From CAYYAQ01 sp964469555 (GTDB lineage Bacteria; Planctomycetota; UBA1135; UBA2386), in NCBI GenBank assembly GCA_964469555.1, contig CAYYAQ010000059.1, positions 1-29,576 on the forward strand: a DNA stretch of 29,576 nt, in the 5' to 3' direction. Below, piece after piece: positions 23,040-29,576 of the stretch; positions within the stretch are counted from its first letter, which is position 1, and every line of letters begins with the position of its first letter. A program made the translations under genes and the position numbers. The notes beneath the pieces were generated by a model. That model did no database searches and was not told the origin of the DNA. It was given only the letters and a program-made list of their open reading frames with translations.

Positions 23040-24409
23040 TGCATACCTACGACGTCATCGTTCTGGGCGGCGGCTCCGCCGGCACGTCTGCGGCGGCAAC
23101 CGCGCACCGCGCCGGGGCCGAGGTCGCGATGTTCAACAAGGGCGAGCTCGGCGGCCTCTGCATTCTGATGGGATGCATGCCGACGAAGACGATGCTTCAC
23201 GCCGCACACCTCGTGCACGAGGCGGGCCATCACGAGACCCCTGGAGTCGGCCACACGGAACCAACGATCGGATTCGCCGAGGTGATGGCCAACAAGGACG
23301 CCAAGGTCGCCCGCTTCAAGAACGCGAAACTCCGCGGAATCGAAAAGGCGGGCTACGAGGTCATCGACGCGTACGCGCGATTCCAGGGCGAGGACACCGT
23401 GGTGGCCGACAACGGCGAGAGCTACCGATTCACGAAGGGAGCCGTCATCGCCACGGGATCCGACCCGGTCATCCCCCCCATCGCCGGCATCGAAGAAGTT
23501 CCCGTATGGACCAGCGACGACGTCCTCAACCTGCGCGAGATACCCGAGTCCGTCATCGTCCTCGGCAGCGGCGCGATCGGCCTTGAACTCGCCCTCTTCC
23601 TCGCGCGCATGGGCACGAAGGTCATCCAAGCCAGCCGGAGCAAGATCCTCGCGAAGATCGATCCGATCCTCAACGAGGAGATGGAACGCGTGATCGCCGA
23701 CGAGCCCGACCTCGAACTGGTCTCCCCGTTTCGCGCAAGAAGCATCGCGAAAGACGGAGACGGAGTGCGCTTCGTCGTCGATACCGACGACGGAGAACGC
23801 GTCATGCAGGCCAAGTACCTCGTCGCCGCGACCGGGCGTCAGGCCCGCCTCGACGACCTCGGTCTCGAGGACGCAGGCGTCAAGTTCGAGGGTGGACGGG
23901 TCGAGCACGACGCCGCCATGCGAACCACGAATCCGCGAATATTCGTAGCCGGCGACGCCACCGGAAGCTTGCAGTTGTTGCACGTCGCAAACTGGGAGGG
24001 TCGCGCGGCCGGTCTGGGCGCGGCCGAGGTCGCCGGCGACCACGCGGTCGAGCGACGACTCGACATGTCAGTGATCTTCACCGACCCGCCCCTGGCGACG
24101 ATCGGAATGACCGAGGCCGCGGCCCGCGCCGCTGGACTCCCCGTCGCGGTCGCCGTCGAGCACTTCAACGGGACCGGGCGGGCCATCACGATGGACGTGC
24201 AACACGGCGTGTGGAAGCTCGTCGCGAATGCCGAGACGGGCGAGATCCTCGGCAGCCAGATCCTCGGGCCCCGCGCCGACGACATCGTGCACGTGCTCTC
24301 GACCGCGATGTACTACCGGGGAACAGTGCACGATCTGATGAAGATGCCGTGGTACCACCCGACGCTGACCGAGGTGTTGTTGTCGCTCGCGCGGACGCTG
24401 GCGAATTGA
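23039..24409 (+). CDS. Class I FAD-dependent pyridine nucleotide-disulfide oxidoreductase, dihydrolipoamide dehydrogenase-like
   Basis: A 456-residue flavoprotein that should transfer electrons between NAD(P)H and a disulfide. The FAD-binding motif GGGSAG (10-15) is followed by the redox-active GLCILMGCMPTK with C41 and C46 in the C-x4-C spacing of dihydrolipoamide dehydrogenase and mercuric reductase. A NAD-binding Rossmann motif VLGSGAIGLELALFLARMG lies near 175-193, FVAGDAT near 303-309, and a C-terminal His-Glu pair in HPTLTE (H440, E445), the catalytic base of the family. So it should be active. The residue at the end of the first FAD strand is Asn (AMFNKGE, N33) instead of the usual Glu. 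No E1, E2 or metal-resistance genes are nearby, so the substrate is open. The ATG overlaps the upstream stop by one base. Confidence 0.9.
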   Translation: MHTYDVIVLGGGSAGTSAAATAHRAGAEVAMFNKGELGGLCILMGCMPTKTMLHAAHLVHEAGHHETPGVGHTEPTIGFAEVMANKDAKVARFKNAKLRGIEKAGYEVIDAYARFQGEDTVVADNGESYRFTKGAVIATGSDPVIPPIAGIEEVPVWTSDDVLNLREIPESVIVLGSGAIGLELALFLARMGTKVIQASRSKILAKIDPILNEEMERVIADEPDLELVSPFRARSIAKDGDGVRFVVDTDDGERVMQAKYLVAATGRQARLDDLGLEDAGVKFEGGRVEHDAAMRTTNPRIFVAGDATGSLQLLHVANWEGRAAGLGAAEVAGDHAVERRLDMSVIFTDPPLATIGMTEAAARAAGLPVAVAVEHFNGTGRAITMDVQHGVWKLVANAETGEILGSQILGPRADDIVHVLSTAMYYRGTVHDLMKMPWYHPTLTEVLLSLARTLAN

Positions 24410-24428
24410 GAGGAGGCTCTTGCTTCGA

Positions 24429-25289
24429 CTAGTCCCGCGGCGCCTGCCTCTCCCGAGGCACGTCTGACCAACCGAGCTTGCGCCGAAAGACGCGGAAGAA
24501 GCTGCCTTCGCCCCAGATCAGGTGGCGGAACTTCGGCTCCGCCGGTCGAATGCAGACGCGATCACCGACGACCATCGACGTCGAGACCTGGCCGTCGAGC
24601 ATCAACGCGCACTCGCCCTCGCCCCCACACTCCTTCACGACGACATCCAACCCGTGTGCCAGGGGCAGCACCAGTGGGCGCAGCGCGAGGCTGTGGCTCG
24701 CGAGCGGGGTGAGCACGATCGCTTCGAGATCTGGTGACATCACGGGACCGCCCGACGCGAGCGAGTACGCGGTCGAACCCGTGGGCGTCGAGACGATCAG
24801 GCCGTCCCCGGAGTAGGTCGCCAGTTCCTGGCCATCACGCACGGCCGTGACGACGATCATCCCCGCGGTCGTACGCCGGTTGAGCACCGCATCGTTCAGC
24901 GTGAGGACCCTGTCTCCCGCCGTTCCGTTGACGCGTTCGACGTGGCAGTCGAGCATCGAGCGGGGCTCTTCCTGGAGTTCGCCGTCCAACGCCTTGCGCG
25001 TCGCGGCCTGCGCCTGGTCCGGTCCGCACATGGTCAGGAAGCCGAGCCGTCCCAGGTTGATCCCGAGAGTGGGTCGCTGGTTCCCCCCCATCCGCCGCGC
25101 GGCGCCGAGGATGGAACCGTCGCCGCCGAACACACACACCAGATCCGCTTCGATCTCATCGAGCGGTGCTTCGCGATCGAGGATGACTTCGACGTGGTCG
25201 ACTTCCCCGCGAAGCCACGACTCGAACTGGCTGACAACCTCCGCCGTCGCGCCTTTCCGCTCATCCCCGAGAATCAGGACGCGGGTCAT
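24429..25289 (-). CDS. nadK: NAD kinase
   Basis: Phosphorylates NAD to NADP using ATP or polyphosphate; cytoplasmic, 286 residues. The hallmark GGDG (55-58, in VFGGDGSILGAARRM) binds NAD and phosphate donor. It is followed by GINLGRLGFLT (76-86), LTLNDAVLNR and STPTGSTAYSLASGGP (the Gly/Thr-rich family signature). Length matches bacterial NadK (E. coli 292). ATG at 25289 is preferred over upstream in-frame starts: those would run inside the dxs coding region, and MTRVLILGDE begins a standard first strand. It starts seven bases after the dxs stop, so it is the last gene of the isoprenoid operon. It converges on the reductase gene with a gap of only 19 bases, in which I see no terminator. Confidence 0.96.
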   Translation of the reverse strand: MTRVLILGDERKGATAEVVSQFESWLRGEVDHVEVILDREAPLDEIEADLVCVFGGDGSILGAARRMGGNQRPTLGINLGRLGFLTMCGPDQAQAATRKALDGELQEEPRSMLDCHVERVNGTAGDRVLTLNDAVLNRRTTAGMIVVTAVRDGQELATYSGDGLIVSTPTGSTAYSLASGGPVMSPDLEAIVLTPLASHSLALRPLVLPLAHGLDVVVKECGGEGECALMLDGQVSTSMVVGDRVCIRPAEPKFRHLIWGEGSFFRVFRRKLGWSDVPRERQAPRD

Positions 25290-25296
25290 CGATGTC

Positions 25297-27237
25297 TCAG
25301 ACCGGGGAGGGGGACTCCGACGTGAACCGCGCAGCCACCGACGGCGCGTCCAGCCCGAGTTCTTGGTAGATTTCGCGGAGCGTGGCGTGCGGGATGAAGC
25401 GATCCGGGACACCGATGCACTTGAAGTGCGCGCGAACCGGGCCCTCGGCGGCGATCAACTCGAGCACCGCTGAGCCGAACCCACCCATCAAGGCGTGGTC
25501 CTCCAGCGTGAACACGGAATCGTGTCGGTCGGCCAGAGCGAGGATGCCCTCGCGGTCGAGCGGCTTCGCGAATCGACCATTGATGACCTCGATGTGGATG
25601 TTCTTGCCGCGCAGGATGTCCGCCGCGTTCACCGCGGTCTCGACCATGTTGCCGTACGCGAGGATCGCGCCGTCAGAGCCTTCGCGCAGGATCTCCATCC
25701 TACCCAACTCGATGGGCTCGCTCTTCGCGCCCTCGACGACGAGATCACCGAGACCGGCAGCATTGCCTCTCGCGTACCGAATCGCGGACGGGCCGTCGAG
25801 CGTGAGCCCGAACTTCAGCATGGCCTTCAGCTCGGGTCCATCCTTGGGAGCCATCAGCGTCATGTTCGGGAACGTGCGCAGGAACGCGATGTCGAACAAG
25901 CCGTGGTGGGAGTAGCCATCTTCACCGACAAGACCAGCGCGATCGATCGCGAACATCACCGGAAGGCCCTGCAGCGCCACCTCCTGGAAGACCTGATCGT
26001 AGCCGCGTTGCAGGAACGTCGAGTAGATCGCGGCGATCGGACGCAAGCCGGCGACAGCGAGCCCGGAGCTGAACGCCACCGCGTGCTGCTCGGCGATGCC
26101 CGCGTCGACGAAGCGGTCGGGGAACTTCTTGCGGAAATCCATCAGGCCGGTGCCGTCGGGCATCGCGGCGGTAATCGCCACGACGCGCTTGTCGGACTCA
26201 GCGAGTTCTTGGATGCCCTCCGAGAACCACGCGGTCCACGCGCGACCGGGTCGCCGCGGTCGCGCCGGCACCACCATGTCGGGTTCGACCGGCATCTTCT
26301 TCGGTTTCGGCTTCGCGGCATGGGCGCGGTCGTAGCGGTCCTGGGATCCCGGCACGCCCCGGCCCTTCTCGGTGCGCACGTGCAGGATGGTCACGCCTCC
26401 GCGGTCCTTGACGCGACCGAGCATGTCGAGGAGATCACAAGTGTCATGCCCGTCGACGGGGCCGTAGTAGTTGATGCCGAGCGCCTCGAACATGTGACCG
26501 GGCTGGATCACGTGACGGACCGCGTCCAAACCGTGGTCGAGTTGCTCGTCGATGTACTTGCCGCCAATCGGAATCGATTGGAGGATGTTGTGCAGCTTCT
26601 TGCGGGCCTGGGTGTAGAGCGGGCCCGTCCGGATCTTGCTCAGGTATCGCGTCAACGCGCCGACGGTCTCCGCGATCGACCAGCGGTTGTCGTTGAGGAT
26701 GATCAGAACGCGCTCCTTGTCATTACCACCAGCGTGGTTGAGCGCCTCGAAGGCGACGCCACAGCCCATCGCCGCATCCCCGACGATCGCGACGATGTGC
26801 CGGTCGTTGCCCACGATGTGATCACCGTGACTGATCCCGAGGGCGGAGGAGGATGCTGTCCCGGCGTGGCCACAGTTGTAGACGTCGAAGCTCGACTCGA
26901 ACCGGTTCGTGAATCCGCTGAGTCCACCCTTCTGTCGCAAGGTATGGAATCGGCCCTTGCGGCCAGTCAGAAGCTTGTGCGGATACGACTGGTGCCCGAC
27001 GTCCATCAGCAGACGGTCGGTCTCGAAATCGAAGACGTAATGCAGGGCGACGGTCAACTCGACGACGCCCATTCCAGAGCCGAGGTGGCCCCCCGTCACG
27101 GCGACCGTGTCGAGGATGATCTGACGCATCTCGGCGCAGACCTCGGGAAGCTGCTCGGGTGAGAGCTTCTTCAAATCCGCGGGAAGATCGATTGCGTCGA
27201 AGAGCGGGGTCTTCTCCGGTGATTGGGAACTGTCCAC
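25297..27237 (-). CDS. dxs: 1-deoxy-D-xylulose-5-phosphate synthase
   Basis: First enzyme of the MEP isoprenoid pathway: thiamine diphosphate-dependent condensation of pyruvate and glyceraldehyde 3-phosphate. At 646 residues it is of usual length (E. coli 620). The N-terminal motif GGHLGSGMGVVELTVALHYV (49-68) and DVGHQSYPHKLLTG (79-92) are diagnostic. The thiamine-binding site runs from GDAAMG (153-158) to NDN (182-184); the usual GDGA is GDAA here. The second half has the transketolase-like AEQHAVAFSSGLAVAGLRP with the catalytic Glu, then DRAGLVGEDGYSHHGLFD. The start is GTG at 27237, three bases after the ispA stop, and no better in-frame start exists downstream. It sits between the prenyl synthase and NAD kinase genes; the latter supplies the NADP needed by the pathway's reductase. 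Confidence 0.97.
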   Translation of the reverse strand: MDSSQSPEKTPLFDAIDLPADLKKLSPEQLPEVCAEMRQIILDTVAVTGGHLGSGMGVVELTVALHYVFDFETDRLLMDVGHQSYPHKLLTGRKGRFHTLRQKGGLSGFTNRFESSFDVYNCGHAGTASSSALGISHGDHIVGNDRHIVAIVGDAAMGCGVAFEALNHAGGNDKERVLIILNDNRWSIAETVGALTRYLSKIRTGPLYTQARKKLHNILQSIPIGGKYIDEQLDHGLDAVRHVIQPGHMFEALGINYYGPVDGHDTCDLLDMLGRVKDRGGVTILHVRTEKGRGVPGSQDRYDRAHAAKPKPKKMPVEPDMVVPARPRRPGRAWTAWFSEGIQELAESDKRVVAITAAMPDGTGLMDFRKKFPDRFVDAGIAEQHAVAFSSGLAVAGLRPIAAIYSTFLQRGYDQVFQEVALQGLPVMFAIDRAGLVGEDGYSHHGLFDIAFLRTFPNMTLMAPKDGPELKAMLKFGLTLDGPSAIRYARGNAAGLGDLVVEGAKSEPIELGRMEILREGSDGAILAYGNMVETAVNAADILRGKNIHIEVINGRFAKPLDREGILALADRHDSVFTLEDHALMGGFGSAVLELIAAEGPVRAHFKCIGVPDRFIPHATLREIYQELGLDAPSVAARFTSESPSPV

Positions 27238-27240
27238 GCC

Positions 27241-28158
27241 TTAGGAGCCTCGAGAAACTGTGAAACGGGCCGCGTCACGGAGCAGCCCTTGGGCGGATTC
27301 TAGCGGTTGGGAGGCCCATGAACAGATCGTCGACGCGAGTTGTTCGGCCGTATCCACCAACGCTTCGGCAGCCGCCCGGCTTGCAGAAAGTCCCATGACA
27401 GCGGGAAAGGTGAGCTTATTGGCCGCCAGGTCCTGCCCTGGGCGCTTGCCGAGATCTTCTGCGGTTGCGGTCAAATCGAGACAATCGTCGGCGATCTGGA
27501 ACGCCCGACCGATGAGGTCCCCGTACTCGGCGAGGGCATCGAGGGTGGTCAGGTTACCGCCTCCCGCGTGCGCCCCGACCAGCAGGCTGGCCCGGATGAG
27601 CGCCGCCGTCTTGTGATCGTGGATCCAACGCACGCGATCCTCGTCCGGATTCTCGCCCTCCGACTCGAGATCCGCGACCTGTCCGCCGACCATTCCCAGA
27701 CTGCCGGCAGCGCGGGCGAGCGCGATCACCGCGGGCGTCCCGCCCTCCACGACGGCCTCGAAAGAGCGAGTGAGCAAGGCGTCACCGACGAGGACCGCGA
27801 GGGCTTCGCCGTAGACCTTGTGGCACGTCGGTCGCCCGCGGCGCAGGTCGTCGTCGTCCATGCAGGGAAGGTCGTCGTGCACGAGGCTGTAGGAGTGGAG
27901 CAACTCCGTCGCGGCGGCGGCGCGCAGTGCGCGCTCCAGGTCGCCGCCCGTGGCCTCACAACCGATGAGCGCCAAAATCGGTCGCAGCCGCTTGCCGCCA
28001 GGAAAGAGCGCGTAGCGCATCGCTTCGTGAAGACGGGTCGGCGTCTCCTCGACGCTCGGCAACAGATCGTCGATCGCCGACTCGACTCGCGGCGACCACT
28101 TCTCCGCGAAGAGAGTGAAGGCCGAATGCTCGTGGTTCGTCGGATCGGGCAGAGTCAC
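27241..28158 (-). CDS. ispA: Short-chain polyprenyl diphosphate synthase (farnesyl/geranylgeranyl type)
   Basis: Condenses isopentenyl diphosphate with allylic diphosphates to make C15-C20 prenyl chains for quinones, cell-wall lipid carriers or carotenoids. The 305-residue product has GGKRLRPIL (54-62), the first Asp-rich motif DDLPCMD (95-101, the DDx4D bacterial form) and the second, DDCLD (224-228), with RGRPTCHKVYGE (107-118) between. The pair before the first motif (positions 4 and 5: S90? Y91-type aromatic residues in SYSLVHDD) fits a short product, but I cannot fix chain length from sequence. The start is GTG at 28158, overlapping the upstream stop as GTGA. It is followed by dxs after three bases; this ispA-dxs pairing is common in bacteria. 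Confidence 0.93.
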   Translation of the reverse strand: MTLPDPTNHEHSAFTLFAEKWSPRVESAIDDLLPSVEETPTRLHEAMRYALFPGGKRLRPILALIGCEATGGDLERALRAAAATELLHSYSLVHDDLPCMDDDDLRRGRPTCHKVYGEALAVLVGDALLTRSFEAVVEGGTPAVIALARAAGSLGMVGGQVADLESEGENPDEDRVRWIHDHKTAALIRASLLVGAHAGGGNLTTLDALAEYGDLIGRAFQIADDCLDLTATAEDLGKRPGQDLAANKLTFPAVMGLSASRAAAEALVDTAEQLASTICSWASQPLESAQGLLRDAARFTVSRGS

Positions 28159-29324
28159 TTCCGCTTAACCATACCGAGCATCGCGTCGAGCGCCTGTTCC
28201 GGCGTGACGCCGGGAAGCCGAATCCGATAGCCCGCGCTGGGAATCGGCGTGTCACCGCCGCGCTTGCGCAGCGTGCCCTCTTTCACCCAGATCTCGACTG
28301 TCTTCGCCTTGCCGTCGACCTGCAACCAGAGGCGATCGGCCTCGGCGCTCATCGAGAGCTTCTTGCTCTTGTCGTACCCGAGCAGCAGGGACTCTAGGAA
28401 CTGGGCCTTCTCGAGGTTTCGGAAGGTGTCGACGCGGTATCGCGTCTCGCCACCGGCCTTTTCGAGCAGCGTGTTGATCCGCTTCAGCCAACCGACCCGG
28501 CGTTCCTGCCCCATCCGCGTCAGCCTGACCTTGTTCTCCGCCACCGGATACTCCCCGTAGCCCTCCACCAGGAAGGGCAACCGCGCCTCCCAACTCCGTC
28601 CGTCGGCGTCTGGTAGCACGACGCGCTTGCCACTCAGGGGAAACTCCTCGCGACCGTGCGGGCCGCGGCAGTAGCCGCCGCGAAAACAGAGGGTGAGCGT
28701 GCCGCTGATGCGATCGAGATCAAAGCTGAGTTGGTCCGCGATGTAGATCGTTCCGGCGAGGCTCGTGACGTCGCGGTCCAGGATCTGGACCTTGTGCAGG
28801 ACCTTGTTCTCGATCTTCATGGCCTTCAGGAAGCGCAGCCCGGTCTGCCCGTCTTCGCTCAGGAGTTCGTTCGCGGTCACGAGCGCCTGCCGGACGCCCT
28901 CGGGCATGAACTTCTTGGCTTCCCAGATCTCTCTGTTGTGCCGCTCGCGTTCTTCGCGCAGCGCCTTCGACGTCTGCTCGATCACCTCGTCGATGTTCCG
29001 CCGCTGCGAAACCTCGGCGCGCAGGTCCTTCTCGAGAGACGAGACACGTTGCCGGGCATCGTTCCAGTTCTTTTGCGTGCGCGAGAGCGCGGCGAGAGCC
29101 TTCGTCCGGTCACCGGCGACCGTGCTCAACTTCTCGCTGGCCGCGTCCATGTCGGTCACCGCCAACTCGAGGTCCGCGGTCGCTGTCTCGAGGCTAGCGC
29201 GAAGCACAACAAGCTGACCCCGAAGCCTCGCTGCTTCGTTGGCCGAGGCCTTCGCCTGCTGGTAGAAGTACGCGGAGCCGCACCCGAAGATCAGGATCAG
29301 CAGGCCGGGGATGAGGAAGCGCAT
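28155..29324 (-). CDS. Unidentified membrane-anchored coiled-coil protein at the head of the isoprenoid operon
   Basis: A 389-residue protein I do not recognise. The N-terminal hydrophobic segment (about 3-20, LIPGLLILIFGCGSAYFY) is a signal anchor; C15 could also be lipidated, though the preceding IFG is a poor lipobox. Residues about 25-130 are charged, Leu-rich and helical with long coiled-coil character (RLRGQLVVLRASLETATADL, VSSLEKDLRAEVSQR). The rest (about 150-385) is a mixed globular domain including YIADQLSFDLDRISGTLTLC, WEARLPFLVEGYGEYPV and AEADRLWLQVDGKAKTVEIW, without catalytic signatures. The ATG at 29324 fits the anchor. Its TGA overlaps the GTG of the prenyl synthase gene, so it is translated with that operon, but nothing in its sequence points to isoprenoid chemistry. 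Confidence 0.75.
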   Translation of the reverse strand: MRFLIPGLLILIFGCGSAYFYQQAKASANEAARLRGQLVVLRASLETATADLELAVTDMDAASEKLSTVAGDRTKALAALSRTQKNWNDARQRVSSLEKDLRAEVSQRRNIDEVIEQTSKALREERERHNREIWEAKKFMPEGVRQALVTANELLSEDGQTGLRFLKAMKIENKVLHKVQILDRDVTSLAGTIYIADQLSFDLDRISGTLTLCFRGGYCRGPHGREEFPLSGKRVVLPDADGRSWEARLPFLVEGYGEYPVAENKVRLTRMGQERRVGWLKRINTLLEKAGGETRYRVDTFRNLEKAQFLESLLLGYDKSKKLSMSAEADRLWLQVDGKAKTVEIWVKEGTLRKRGGDTPIPSAGYRIRLPGVTPEQALDAMLGMVKRK

Positions 29325-29408
29325 TTCGGTTCAGGTAGACGGACCGGGGGACCGTTCCTTGGCGTTGATCCGGGGATTATGTGCCAGCAGACCCGTGAGG
29401 GGGCCCAA

Positions 29409-29576
29409 CTAGCGGCGATTCTTACCCCGAGAATTCTTCTTCCCCATCGATGAGACCGCTGTCTTGTCCCAGTTCTTCTTCCACATCGAGCCGTTGTAGA
29501 AGTTCTGCCACTCCTGTGGCGTCTTGAACTTCTGGCCCGTGAGGCGCTTCAGGGTCACGTTCCAGGGGCCGGAGAC
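29409..29576 (-). CDS. C-terminus of an unidentified protein (partial, runs off the right edge)
   Basis: The last 55 residues of a gene entering from the right edge, ending in TAG at 29411-29409. The sequence WNVTLKRLTGQKFKTPQEWQ, then NFYNGSMWKKNWDKTAV, ends in a Lys/Arg-rich tail. The pattern of L-x-x-L-T-G followed by a Trp-centred helix is reminiscent of the last repeat of HEAT-repeat proteins in which a short LTG-Q motif precedes W-x-x-W. With only the tail visible this is a weak hint. It precedes the coiled-coil gene by 84 bases on the same strand. Confidence 0.6.
   Translation of the reverse strand, partial: VSGPWNVTLKRLTGQKFKTPQEWQNFYNGSMWKKNWDKTAVSSMGKKNSRGKNRR

Overview
This is a gene-dense, GC-rich bacterial chromosome segment from a Gram-negative-type organism: it carries several probable lipoproteins, an OmpA/Pal-type protein and a GspF-type inner-membrane protein. 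A eukaryote-like Ser/Thr kinase with a large extracytoplasmic region, a PP2C phosphatase, two proteins with FGE/SUMF1-type domains and a Ski2-like helicase together suggest Planctomycetota or a similarly signalling-rich phylum. That placement is inference from gene content, with Myxococcota as the alternative. I see no tRNA, rRNA, CRISPR array, insertion sequence or phage gene.

Layout. All genes lie on the minus strand except a three-gene plus-strand block at 19255-24409. Reading the minus strand from the right edge: the C-terminus of an unidentified protein, then a tightly packed run of a coiled-coil protein, ispA-type prenyl synthase, dxs and NAD kinase (29324-24429). These supply isoprenoid precursors and NADP. 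The plus-strand block is a Ski2-like helicase, a polytopic glycosyltransferase-like membrane protein and a class I flavoprotein disulfide reductase. Left of it come a small unknown protein and an FtsQ-like protein. Next is a signalling cluster of transmembrane kinase, probable lipoprotein and PP2C phosphatase with overlapping ends, followed by an orphan GspF/PilC homologue and an NtrB-like histidine kinase.

The left part holds two unidentified envelope or regulatory proteins, one of them a putative membrane-tethered DNA-binding protein with a strong terminator. Then comes an operon of OmpA-like lipoprotein, FGE-domain lipoprotein, ksgA and a broken alpha/beta hydrolase gene. The last genes are dnaG and rpoD, the core of the macromolecular synthesis operon, with rpoD cut by the window edge.

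The most interesting points are the kinase fused across the membrane to Ig-like and FGE-like regions and coupled to a phosphatase, the membrane-anchored HTH protein, the hydrolase gene broken in three places, the lone GspF, and repeated GTGA stop/start junctions that set GTG starts for downstream genes.
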